A stretch of 64,000 bases of DNA from Hymenobacter sp. YIM 151500-1. GTDB lineage: Bacteria; Bacteroidota; Bacteroidia; Cytophagales; Hymenobacteraceae. The translations under genes and the position numbers were made by a program. Where the stretch lies: the NCBI RefSeq assembly GCF_025979885.1, contig NZ_CP110139.1:3864001-3928000 (forward strand). Reading direction: 5' to 3'. Positions 9,287 through 16,771 of this stretch are shown here, piece by piece. How positions within the stretch are numbered: the first letter of the stretch is position 1; each line of letters opens with the position of its first letter. The notes under the pieces are model-generated. The model was not told the DNA's origin and did no database searches. It was given only the letters and a program-made list of their open reading frames with translations.

Positions 9287-9468
9287 TTGTGCCCATCAGG
9301 CTGCCGGTACTGCGCCCCCCGAAGACCAACGGTGATACCTTGATTCCTTAGGAATTAGAAGCGTGCTGCTATCCTGGCTCACTTAATGCGCTTAGTAGTT
9401 TAGTCGTGGAGCAGCAACCTCGTTGTCGTGAGCAGCCAAGGGGCATTCGTATGCCAGCTTATCTGGCC

Positions 9469-9504
9469 TAAAAACAACGAAGCCCGCCGGGTATCGGCGG
9501 GCTT
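9469..9504 (-). terminator. Rho-independent terminator of tRNA-Asn
   Basis: On the minus strand a 10-bp GC-rich stem (AAGCCCGCCG / CGGCGGGCTT) with a 5-base loop is followed by CGTTGTTTTT. It begins 10 bases after the tRNA 3' end. Confidence 0.8.
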
Positions 9505-9513
9505 CTTCGGTAG

Positions 9514-9590
9514 TGGCGCTCCCTCCTGGGCTCGAACCAGGGACCCTCTGATTAACAGTCAGATGCTCTAACCGACTGAGCTAAGGAAGC
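9514..9590 (-). tRNA. tRNA-Asn (GUU)
   Basis: A 77-base cloverleaf on the minus strand. The acceptor stem pairs GCTTCCT with AGGGAGC. The anticodon arm is TCTGA-CTGTTAA-TCAGA, giving anticodon GTT. The T arm contains GGTTCGAGCC, and CCA is encoded at the 3' end. Confidence 0.95.
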
Positions 9591-9685
9591 GGTTGGCAAT
9601 AGCATTGTGGCTGATTGCGGGTGCAATGTTAGGTAAAGTTTTGGAAGCTGCAAACCCGCACCGCAAAATATTTTCTTCGGATCAG

Positions 9686-10129
9686 CTAGTTCGTGATTGT
9701 TAGCAGGTTGCCCGACAAGGAAGTGTTGTACTGGCGCAGGGGACGGGTGGCGGGCCCAGCTTGCACTTGGCCCTGCAGCGAGAACTGCGACTGGCAGCAC
9801 GGGTCGTATAACCGCAGGAAAGGATCAATCTTGATCCGGGCGCAGGTGTCGAGGGGCTGGTAGGGGCAGTTCCGCTCGAAGGCCAGGAAGGAGGAGGCAT
9901 TTTGGCGCACTACAATAATGCCGCGCACGCCTCCCTTCACGTAAATAGCTCCATTATCGAAGCGCAACGCACTGTTCTGCTGATTAGTGAGGTTGACGAT
10001 TTCGTTGACGGCGGCCAGCGGAATTTGCGGGTTAGGGTCAGGGCTCGACGAAGAGCAAGCTGCCAGCACAGCACAGGCCGCAATGAAAACCAGGCGGGCG
10101 GAATCTGGAAGAGACAAGGGGAAGCACAT
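9686..10129 (-). CDS. Lipoprotein with a degenerate Rieske-like fold
   Basis: A 147-residue predicted lipoprotein with lipobox VLAAC (Cys25). The mature part resembles Bacteroidota Rieske-type [2Fe-2S] domain proteins: GGVRGIIVVRQ, FLAFERNCPYQP, YDPCCQSQFSLQGQV and GPATRPLRQY. A functional Rieske cluster needs C-x-H and C-x2-H. Here the first site reads C-P-Y and the second C-C-Q-S, so both histidine ligands are missing and the domain should not hold a Rieske cluster. Several Cys residues remain and could form disulfides. It lies alone between tRNA-Asn and the dehydrogenase gene. The fold assignment is by motif pattern and the function is unknown. Confidence 0.65.
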   Translation of the reverse strand: MCFPLSLPDSARLVFIAACAVLAACSSSSPDPNPQIPLAAVNEIVNLTNQQNSALRFDNGAIYVKGGVRGIIVVRQNASSFLAFERNCPYQPLDTCARIKIDPFLRLYDPCCQSQFSLQGQVQAGPATRPLRQYNTSLSGNLLTITN

Positions 10130-10213
10130 GGGTAGCGTAGCAAATCAGGCGGTAGTTTCCGGCAAACGCAGCCGGGCCCCGAATGGTGTACTGCCAGCGG
10201 CAGATAACGGCCA

Positions 10214-11107
10214 TTATGCCGGATACTCGTAGAAGCCGCGGCCCGACTTGCGGCCGTGGTAGCCGGCGTCTACCTTCTGCTGCTGCACGCGGCTGGGCCG
10301 AAACTTAGGGTCGAAGTGGAAAGCCTCGTACATGGCCGCCGTAACCGAGTAGTTGGTGTCAACCCCAATCAGGTCCATGAGGCGAAAGGGACCCATGCGG
10401 AAGCCGGCCGACTCCAGCAGCTCGTCCACTACCTCCAGCGGGGCTACTCGTTCCTCTACCAGCTTCAGACCTTCCACGTAGTAATGCCGCGCCACGCGGT
10501 TTACGATGAAGCCCGGCGCATCGGCGGCGCGCACGGGCTTCTTGCCCAGCCGCTCGGCCAGCTGGTACACGGCCTCGGCGACGGCCGGGGCGGTGGCGGC
10601 GCCGCTGATAACTTCTACCAGCTGCATGAGCGGAGCGGGGTTGAAAAAGTGCAGGCCCACCACCCGCTCGGGGTGCGGAATGGGAGCCGCCAAGCGGGTA
10701 ATCGGGAGGGAAGACGTGTTGGAGGCCAGAATGGCGGTGGGCGGATTCAGGGCCGCTACCTCCTGAAACAGCTGATGCTTAACGGCCAGCTTCTCCACCA
10801 CGGCTTCGATGATGAGGTCGGCGCGCACCTCGGTTAGCTCGGTGGTGAGGTGCAGGCGGGCCAGGGCGGCGTCGCGGGCTTCCTCGGTCAGCTTGCCCTT
10901 TTCTACCAGCTTGCCCAGGCCTGCCGCAATGGCCGCCTGGGCCTTGGGCAGCAAATCGGCGTTGATGTCGAACAGTAAAGTAGGCAGGCCGTGCTGCACA
11001 CACACCTGCGCAATGCCCAAGCCCATAGTGCCCGCCCCAACAATGGCAACGCTGCCAATAACAAACGGCGAAGTAGCAGAATCAGGTGAGGCGGCAGCCA
11101 TAGACAA
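10214..11107 (-). CDS. 3-hydroxyacyl-CoA (3-hydroxybutyryl-CoA) dehydrogenase
   Basis: A 297-residue NAD-dependent dehydrogenase that oxidises 3-hydroxyacyl-CoA to 3-ketoacyl-CoA in fatty-acid or aromatic-acid degradation, or runs in reverse in butyrate-type pathways. The Rossmann motif is VAIVGAGTMGLGIAQ near residue 20, with SNTSSLPIT and the catalytic His region GLHFFNPAPLMQLVEV near 140. The C-terminal dimerisation domain has GFIVNRVARHYYVEG and GPFRLMDLIGVD. Length fits the single-domain HBDH/PaaH group, not the large FadB/FadJ fusion. Translation could begin at MSM or at the second Met. The gene lies 50 bp downstream of pheS on the same strand, so co-transcription is possible. Confidence 0.92.
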   Translation of the reverse strand: MSMAAASPDSATSPFVIGSVAIVGAGTMGLGIAQVCVQHGLPTLLFDINADLLPKAQAAIAAGLGKLVEKGKLTEEARDAALARLHLTTELTEVRADLIIEAVVEKLAVKHQLFQEVAALNPPTAILASNTSSLPITRLAAPIPHPERVVGLHFFNPAPLMQLVEVISGAATAPAVAEAVYQLAERLGKKPVRAADAPGFIVNRVARHYYVEGLKLVEERVAPLEVVDELLESAGFRMGPFRLMDLIGVDTNYSVTAAMYEAFHFDPKFRPSRVQQQKVDAGYHGRKSGRGFYEYPA

Positions 11108-11157
11108 CAGGGTAGAGTCAGCAAGTAAGTGAGCGGCAGTGGGCCGAAGACGCAGAA

Positions 11158-12282
11158 TCAGGCGCTTTCAAACTGCCGCAGAAAACGCAGGTCGTTTTCG
11201 GTGAACAGGCGCAGGTCTCTAATTTGGTATTTGAGCATAGTAATTCGCTCGATGCCCATGCCCCAGGCGTAGCCGGAGTACCGCTCCGGGTCGATGCCGC
11301 AATTCTGGAGCACGTTCGGGTCGACCATGCCGCAGCCCCCGATTTCAACCCAGCCCGAGCCCTTGCAGATATTGCAGCCCTTGCCTTTGCAAATCAGGCA
11401 GGTAATGTCGATTTCGGCGCTGGGCTCCGTGAAGGGGAAGAAAGAGGGCCGGAAGCGAATCTGGATGTCCTGGCCGAACATTTCCTGCACGAAGTAATAC
11501 ACGGTCTGCTTCAGGTCGGCAAAGCTCACATTCTCATCAATATAGATGCCTTCTACCTGATGAAACATCATGTGAGCCCGCGCCGAGATGGCCTCGTTGC
11601 GGTACACCCGCCCCGGCATGATGCTACGAATGGGCAGGGGCTGGGTTTCCATCACCCGCACCTGCACCGTGCTGGTGTGGGTACGTAAGAGGTGGTTAGG
11701 GACTTGGGGACTTAGCAGCTTAGGGTCTTGGGTATCGGTGGTGTTACCGGCCGATACGCTTTCATCCAAGGCCCTCGGCCCCTCAGGCTCTCCGTTCTTA
11801 CCCGCCACGAAAAATGTGTCCTGCATGTCGCGGGCGGGGTGGTTGTCGGGGAAGTTGAGGGCGGTGAAGTTGTGCCAGTCGTCCTCGATTTCGGGGCCCT
11901 CGGCCACGTTGAAGCCGATGCGGGAGAAGATGCGCACCATTTCTTCGCGCACCAGGCTCAGCGGGTGGCGCGTGCCCAGCGCGTTCAGCACCGGGGGCAA
12001 GGTGTAGTCGAAGGTGGGGTCGGCGGGGGCGTTGGCGGCGGCCTGTTCCAGCTCCTGGCGGCGGGCCTCAAACCTGGCTACGGCCTGCTGCTTGAGCTGG
12101 TTCAGCTCCTGGCCCACGGCCCGGCGGTCTTCCTGGGGCACGGTTTTGAGCTGGTCGAACAAATCAGCCAGCTGGCCCTTGCGGCCCGTGTAGGCCAGGC
12201 GGAACTGCTCGAGCTGCTCCGGCGAAGAAAGGTCGTAGGCTTCGATTTCGGCCCGCAGCCGGGCAATAGTCTCCTGCATCAT
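11158..12282 (-). CDS. pheS: Phenylalanine-tRNA ligase alpha subunit
   Basis: A 374-residue PheRS alpha subunit, which charges tRNA-Phe as part of an alpha2-beta2 enzyme. It has the N-terminal coiled coil (residues 1-85), the class II core with EIEDDWHNFTALNFPDNHPARDMQDTFF, then RTHTSTVQVRVME, and the motif 3 region GWGMGIERI... read here as YAWGMGIERITMLKY. The start MMQETIARL at 12282 was chosen because the TACCTTTG promoter element lies only 4 bases upstream, so the longer frame to 12393 cannot be translated from that transcript. An unusual insertion of about 30 residues sits between TFFVAGKNGEPEG and LLRTHT, where most PheS proteins have only a few residues. Part of it is encoded by a genomic repeat word (11696-11733). 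Confidence 0.95.
   Translation of the reverse strand: MMQETIARLRAEIEAYDLSSPEQLEQFRLAYTGRKGQLADLFDQLKTVPQEDRRAVGQELNQLKQQAVARFEARRQELEQAAANAPADPTFDYTLPPVLNALGTRHPLSLVREEMVRIFSRIGFNVAEGPEIEDDWHNFTALNFPDNHPARDMQDTFFVAGKNGEPEGPRALDESVSAGNTTDTQDPKLLSPQVPNHLLRTHTSTVQVRVMETQPLPIRSIMPGRVYRNEAISARAHMMFHQVEGIYIDENVSFADLKQTVYYFVQEMFGQDIQIRFRPSFFPFTEPSAEIDITCLICKGKGCNICKGSGWVEIGGCGMVDPNVLQNCGIDPERYSGYAWGMGIERITMLKYQIRDLRLFTENDLRFLRQFESA
11696..11733. repeat. CTTAGG-type repeat captured inside pheS
   Basis: Plus-strand words TTAGGGACTTGGGGACTTAG and CAGCTTAGGGTCTTGGG lie inside the pheS frame, where they encode DPKLLSPQVPN on the minus strand. The same words make up the intergenic inverted repeat at 50699-50814. 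The frame is kept through the insertion. Confidence 0.7.
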
Positions 12283-12286
12283 AGCG

Positions 12287-12294
12287 CAAAGGTA
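12287..12294 (-). promoter_or_regulatory. Bacteroidota -7 element of pheS
   Basis: TACCTTTG on the minus strand matches the Bacteroidota -7 consensus TAnnTTTG. It ends 4 bases before the ATG, which predicts a leaderless or nearly leaderless mRNA. Confidence 0.6.
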
Positions 12295-12486
12295 GCGGGT
12301 AGGAAGATTGGGTGGACGAGCCCCAGCCGTGGCCTGTCGGTGGCCCGCAAAAGTTTGGTACGGTTGTAGCCTAAGCCACCTCAGAAGCGGCAAAACAGGC
12401 TACACGTGGGGCGCCACCCGTTGGCCGGCCAGCTTCGGGCCCGGAGTACCGGGCAGTGCATCCACCTTTCCGAAGCCACTAGTCCC

Positions 12487-13005
12487 ATGAAACGTTTTCT
12501 CTTTTCCGCCGCTGCCCTGCTAGCCCTGTACAGCGCCCCGGCTCACGCCCAAATCTCCCCGGCCGCTTCCGGCAAAACGCCGGCCCGCACCACCACGGCC
12601 GCCTCCGACCGTTCTGACCTCGACGACTGGAACTCCACTACGCCGGCCCCGGCTGCCGATGGCTGGAGCACGGCCGCCGATGCTACTTCGCCCGCCTCGG
12701 CTGCCGACCCCATGATGCAGTCGTCGGGGGTGCTGGTGGCGCCGGGCATGAGCTCCTCGCCTTACCGCGCCACGAGCACCGACTACCACGGCCGCCCCGT
12801 GGCCAAAGCTAAGTCCAAGCGCCCCCGCTCGGTCCGCCACAAGTCCGACGACCCCATGATGGCTTCGTCCGGGGTGATGATAGCGCCGGGCATGAACACG
12901 GCCCCCTACCGCGGCACCAGCACCGACTACCACGGCCGGCCGGTGCGCCGCCTCTCGGGCGCTACTTCCGTTACGGCCAATACCTCGGCGGGCTCCGCGT
13001 GGTAA
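12487..13005 (+). CDS. Secreted TDYxGRP-motif protein 1 (two motif copies)
   Basis: A 172-residue protein with a signal peptide ending in APAHAQ. The mature chain is low-complexity (Ala, Ser, Thr, Pro) with Trp-containing patches (DDWNS, DGWST). It carries two copies of a block of about 33 residues, at 74-106 and 122-154: DPMM-SSGV--APGM, then PYR-TSTDYHGRPV. The chain ends in Trp. I recognise no known family. The next two genes carry one copy each of the same core, APG...TDYxGRP, so the three form a small tandem family. The start at 12487 gives the signal peptide; the longer frame from 12406 does not. Confidence 0.75.
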   Translation: MKRFLFSAAALLALYSAPAHAQISPAASGKTPARTTTAASDRSDLDDWNSTTPAPAADGWSTAADATSPASAADPMMQSSGVLVAPGMSSSPYRATSTDYHGRPVAKAKSKRPRSVRHKSDDPMMASSGVMIAPGMNTAPYRGTSTDYHGRPVRRLSGATSVTANTSAGSAW

Positions 13006-13083
13006 GCGGGCAGGTAGCTGTTTTCTGGTTGAAACCGTATGAGGGTGAGTCTATTACGGCTCACCTTCTTTTTTGAACAACCC

Positions 13084-13437
13084 ATGAAACTCCGGTATAT
13101 TTTTCTGCTGCTACTGTGGCTGCTGCCCACCCTGGCGCTGTGGGCCCAGCAACGGCGCCCAACGCCTCGCACTAAAGCCGCCTACCACCGCACCAGCAAC
13201 TCCCGCGCTAGGGCCCGCGCCGGGGCCTACGCCCGCCACGACCGGTCGGGCCGCCGCGACGAGGAAAACCTGAAGCTGGCGCCCGGCCTGCGCCTAAACA
13301 TGCCCAGCCCGCCCACCACCGACTACATGGGCCGGCCCCTGAAGAAAAAGAGCCCTCGGCCGGCTACCGGCGCCAGCACCATTTCGTCAGGAACAGAAAC
13401 CAAGCAGAAAACCACTCCTAAGCCTCCAAGGCGGTAG
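13084..13437 (+). CDS. Secreted TDYxGRP-motif protein 2
   Basis: A 117-residue basic protein with a signal peptide (MKLRYIFLLLLWLLPTLALWAQ). The mature part is rich in Arg, Lys, Pro and Ser/Thr. One copy of the family core is visible at about residues 63-84: LAPGLRLNMPSPPTTDYMGRPL. There are no other recognisable domains and no membrane segment beyond the signal. It starts 78 bp after its neighbour and is probably co-transcribed. The function is unknown. Basic, disordered composition would fit a cell-surface or periplasmic polymer-binding role, but this is speculation. Confidence 0.7.
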   Translation: MKLRYIFLLLLWLLPTLALWAQQRRPTPRTKAAYHRTSNSRARARAGAYARHDRSGRRDEENLKLAPGLRLNMPSPPTTDYMGRPLKKKSPRPATGASTISSGTETKQKTTPKPPRR

Positions 13438-13617
13438 ACCTCCGGGCCGAACGAGTTGGCTCAGGCTTGATAGGTGCCAAGCCGGGCACATTGAATAATC
13501 CAGCCGGAGGAACTTCTGGCTGAAGCTGACGTTAGCCACAAAAAAACACCGGGAATTTTCCGGCCTGCCTGGGGTAGCGTACCTTTACTGTCTCACTGCT
13601 TACATAGCTTCGTTTTC

Positions 13618-14319
13618 ATGACTCGTCTTTTCTTTCCGCTGCTACTGAGTGGAGCGTTGATGGCTAGCTCGGCGTACGCGCAGGGCAGCAAAAAATCATC
13701 CGACGGCTGGGGTTCGTCGGATGGGTGGGGGGCACCAGCACCGGCCAAGAAAGCCGCTCCGGCCAAGAAAACCACCGCTACTCCCAAAGCCGCCGCTAAG
13801 GCAACTCCCGCTGCTGCCCCGGCCGTGGAGGAAGCTGCACCCGCAGCGGCTCCGGCGGCCGCTAGCGCACCGGCTTCGGCAGGTGGCGAGTGGGGAGGTG
13901 GTGCCGCTACGGGTGGTGCCAGCGCCGCCCCTGCTGCTGAGATGCAGCCCATTGGGGCCAGCTTGGCGCCCGGCTTCACGGCCGCACCCTCCCGCCGCGT
14001 TACCACCGACTACCGGGGCCGGCCGCTAGCTCCCTATGTACGCCGCTCGGTGCGGGCCGCTGCTCCGGTAGCTCCGCCTCCTGCCCCCGTTGTGCTGCCG
14101 CCCGCTCCCGAGCCCGTAGCCGCCCAGCCCGAGCCGGCTTCCGCGCCAGCACCCGCCGCTAAGACAACCGCTAAAGCTGCTGGCAGCACTGCTCCCACCA
14201 AAGCAGGTGGCGCCACCGCTGCTCCGGCCGCCAAAAAAGCGGCCCCCGCGGCTAAAAAAGCAGCTCCCAAAAAGAAAGCCGATGATGGCTGGGGCTCTTC
14301 GGGCGGCAGCGGCTGGTAA
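13618..14319 (+). CDS. Secreted TDYxGRP-motif protein 3 (Ala/Pro/Lys-rich)
   Basis: A 233-residue protein with a signal peptide ending in SSAYAQ. A Trp/Gly patch (SDGWGSSDGWGAP) follows, then an Ala/Pro/Lys-rich segment, one family core at about residues 117-140 (ASLAPGFTAAPSRRVTTDYRGRPL), a second Ala/Pro/Lys-rich segment and a closing Trp/Gly patch (DDGWGSSGGSGW). The two Lys/Ala/Pro segments resemble histone H1-like tails but are on a secreted protein. A near-consensus -7 element TACCTTTA lies at 13580-13587, so this gene may have its own promoter. The terminator-like hairpin at 14370 closes the three-gene group. Confidence 0.75.
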   Translation: MTRLFFPLLLSGALMASSAYAQGSKKSSDGWGSSDGWGAPAPAKKAAPAKKTTATPKAAAKATPAAAPAVEEAAPAAAPAAASAPASAGGEWGGGAATGGASAAPAAEMQPIGASLAPGFTAAPSRRVTTDYRGRPLAPYVRRSVRAAAPVAPPPAPVVLPPAPEPVAAQPEPASAPAPAAKTTAKAAGSTAPTKAGGATAAPAAKKAAPAAKKAAPKKKADDGWGSSGGSGW

Positions 14320-14369
14320 GCTGCACAATTAGCTTTAGCAGCAGAAGCACGCTCTTCTTGCTGCACACT

Positions 14370-14415
14370 ACCCGCAAAAGGCTGGTCCGGATGTCCGGGC
14401 CAGCCTTTTGCGGGT
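14370..14415 (+). terminator. Hairpin after the TDYxGRP genes
   Basis: A stem of about 21 bp (ACCCGCAAAAGGCTGGTCCGG with its complement) with a 4-base loop and a single mismatch. The downstream T-tract is weak, so termination is likely but not certain. Confidence 0.6.
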
Positions 14416-14820
14416 TAAAGCTTTAGCTGTACATCACCAGTGGCCTGGCCGAGCAGTCAGAAACAAGACGAGTGGCTGCAACCAGGAAAATGACAAGCGA
14501 AAGGCAGGCAGCTGTTTCCGGCTGAAAAGTTTTGGCTCCGGACCAGAAAGCAACACGAGCCGCAGTACTAGAAAGTGCCTTTTAGGCACGTTGGGTAGAC
14601 GCAGAGCCGTAAGGCCGAAATAATATAATCATCAAAAAGAAGTACAAGCCTGGTGAAGCGTACGTAAAGCCCCATATTTGTAGGCCGGTACCCCGCGCGA
14701 GTGGACCGGCACCGGGCAGTGGTAGACGAAAAGTCTTATATTGCCTCAGGGGTTCGACGGCAACAGGCCCGTATCCCGGCTATGGTACGTGAGTAGCAAG
14801 TGGCGGCTCATGCTTTCTGA
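14416..14820. other. Intergenic region, no gene recognised
   Basis: About 400 bases with only a short unconvincing plus-strand frame (14408-14623). No RNA gene or known riboswitch was recognised. The leader of the PA14/ricin protein gene lies here. Confidence 0.4.
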
Positions 14821-16467
14821 TTGTTCATTCAACCCCTTTTAGCTGTGCGGCATCTACTACTTTGTTCATTAGTCGGGCTGGGTTTCGTTGGTGCAAAACC
14901 CGCCGCCTTTTCAGCTGCTGCTGGTGCGAGTTTGGCGGGTGCTTCGGTACCTGCGCTGGTACGTGGTGAGCGGCCGGCTCCTGCTCAGGGAGCGGGCACG
15001 GGCCTGACGGCTTCCTACTTCAACAATGGCAGTCTGGCGGGCACGCCCATGCTCACGCGTCTGGACCCGCTGATTGATTTCCGCTGGGCCAAGGCGTCGC
15101 CGGCGCCGGGCCTGCCCGAAGACAACTTCTCGGTACGCTGGGAGGGCCTGCTGGCTGCGCCAACCACTGGCGCTTACCGCTTCGTGGCGCAAACCACCGA
15201 CGAGGTGCGGCTGTGGGTGAACGGCAAGAAGGTGCTGGACACCTGGGATGGCAAACGCTCCGGTGGTGCGGCCACCGTAAGCCTGGCCGCCGGCGAGAAG
15301 ACTTCTATCAAGTTTGAGTACAACGACCCCGAGGGCGAGGCCAGCATTCAGCTGCAATGGGTGCCGCCGGGACAATCCGCGCAGGTAATCCCAACCAGCA
15401 ACCTCTACCCCCTGGGCTCACCCACTACCCCCGACCCGGCTGGTGCCGTGGCGGCGGCTCCTGCCCCGGCAGCCCCGGCCCCGGCACCTGAGCCAGCCCC
15501 TGCTCCCCAGCCCGCACCCGCGCCCCAGCGTCCGGCTAAAGTGGCCAAGGCTCCCAAAGCAGATGCTGCCGACCCGGCGGCAGCTCCGGCCGACGTAGCG
15601 GCTAAGCCCGCCCCGGCCAAGCCTGCCAAAGCTGCCCCAGCTCAAGACGCGCCAGCCCTGGCTCCGCCTACGGCTGGGGTATACATGCTTCGGGTGCGCT
15701 CCACCAACCAGGCATTGGAGGTAGGCGAAGGCCGCCCCGCTACCCGCGCCGAGCAGATGGCCCTGGCCGCAGCCGGCCGCAACCCCGCCCCCCAATGGCG
15801 CCTGGAGCCCGCCGCTGATGGCTACTACCGCCTGCTGGTGCAGGGCAGCAACAAGGTGCTGGAAGTGCTGGGCAGCTCTACCTCCAACGGTGCTCCGCTG
15901 AGCTTGTGGAGCTTTTACAGCGGCAACAACCAGCTCTGGAAAATTGAAGATGCCGGCAATGGCTACTACAAGCTTATCGCCAAGCACAGCCGCAAGGCCC
16001 TGACTTCCAAGGATTCCGTGGATGGTGGCTTCCAGCAGTGGCGCTACGCCAACCGTGAAAACCAGCATTGGAAGCTGGAGCCAGCAACGTCGGAGCAGGT
16101 GCCGGTGGCTGCTGCCGCCCAGCTGACGCGGGGTGTGGGGGCGCATAAGCTAAGCGTGTACCCCAACCCATCCAACGGCATTGTGCAGATGGTTTACCAG
16201 CTGAAAGAAGATAAGCCCCTGGGTTGGGTGCTCTACAACCAGCGCGGGGTAGCTGTGCGAGTGTCCGACTACCGTAAGCAGGCTGCCGGCCCCCATCACC
16301 AGACGCTGGACTTTACGGGCTTGCCGGCCGGAGACTATTACCTCAACCTCACCGTCGGCATCGACAACACCCGGCATCAACTCTCAATTCGCCGCCCCAC
16401 GGCCGATGCTGCCTCTAACCCTGACAGCCCCGACGCTGCCGCCGGCACCGCCTCACAGCCGAAGTAG
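14821..16467 (+). CDS. T9SS-exported PA14 and ricin-type lectin protein
   Basis: A secreted protein of about 548 residues. After a signal peptide comes a PA14-like domain (about 60-200: GLTASYFNNGSLAG, FSVRWEGLLAAPTTGAYRF, DEVRLWVNGKKVLD, EYNDPEGEASIQLQW). An Ala/Pro/Lys-rich linker (200-280) and a ricin-type beta-trefoil follow (about 283-420, with repeated QW/W motifs: PQWRLEP, QLWKIED, QHWKLEP). A T9SS sorting domain is at about 440-525 (LSVYPNPSNGIVQMVY ... GLPAGDYYLNL). A 20-residue Ala/Asp tail extends past the sorting domain, which normally ends the protein. No in-frame ATG exists near the start and a stop codon directly precedes 14821, so translation must start at TTG 14821 or, more plausibly for a signal peptide, GTG 14845. 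It probably binds surface or environmental glycans. Confidence 0.85.
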   Translation: MFIQPLLAVRHLLLCSLVGLGFVGAKPAAFSAAAGASLAGASVPALVRGERPAPAQGAGTGLTASYFNNGSLAGTPMLTRLDPLIDFRWAKASPAPGLPEDNFSVRWEGLLAAPTTGAYRFVAQTTDEVRLWVNGKKVLDTWDGKRSGGAATVSLAAGEKTSIKFEYNDPEGEASIQLQWVPPGQSAQVIPTSNLYPLGSPTTPDPAGAVAAAPAPAAPAPAPEPAPAPQPAPAPQRPAKVAKAPKADAADPAAAPADVAAKPAPAKPAKAAPAQDAPALAPPTAGVYMLRVRSTNQALEVGEGRPATRAEQMALAAAGRNPAPQWRLEPAADGYYRLLVQGSNKVLEVLGSSTSNGAPLSLWSFYSGNNQLWKIEDAGNGYYKLIAKHSRKALTSKDSVDGGFQQWRYANRENQHWKLEPATSEQVPVAAAAQLTRGVGAHKLSVYPNPSNGIVQMVYQLKEDKPLGWVLYNQRGVAVRVSDYRKQAAGPHHQTLDFTGLPAGDYYLNLTVGIDNTRHQLSIRRPTADAASNPDSPDAAAGTASQPK

Positions 16468-16496
16468 ACGGGCCAGTTTGAGTTTGACACTACAAA

Positions 16497-16540
16497 AATC
16501 CGCCGTGACAGCCGAAGGGGTGCCACGGCGGATTTTTTAT
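16497..16540 (+). terminator. Rho-independent terminator
   Basis: An 11-bp stem (AATCCGCCGTG / CACGGCGGATT) followed by TTTTTAT. It lies 30 bases after the stop of the PA14/ricin gene. Confidence 0.85.
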
Positions 16541-16771
16541 GTCAGCATACAACACGAGCCTGCCGTGCAGCATCCGGCCGAGCCGTACCGGCCAGCGTAT
16601 GGCTGTTCGCTGAACTGTGTATTGATTTCGTTTTGCTGGTGCGCGTTACCTCATTCTCTCCAAAAAAGAGGCTGATAACACTGAATGGCACATTGCCTTA
16701 CATACGCATACTCCACCCAGCAACTGCACACTAAGGCCCGCAGTGCGGTGCTAGTGCTATGTGCAGCCTTG

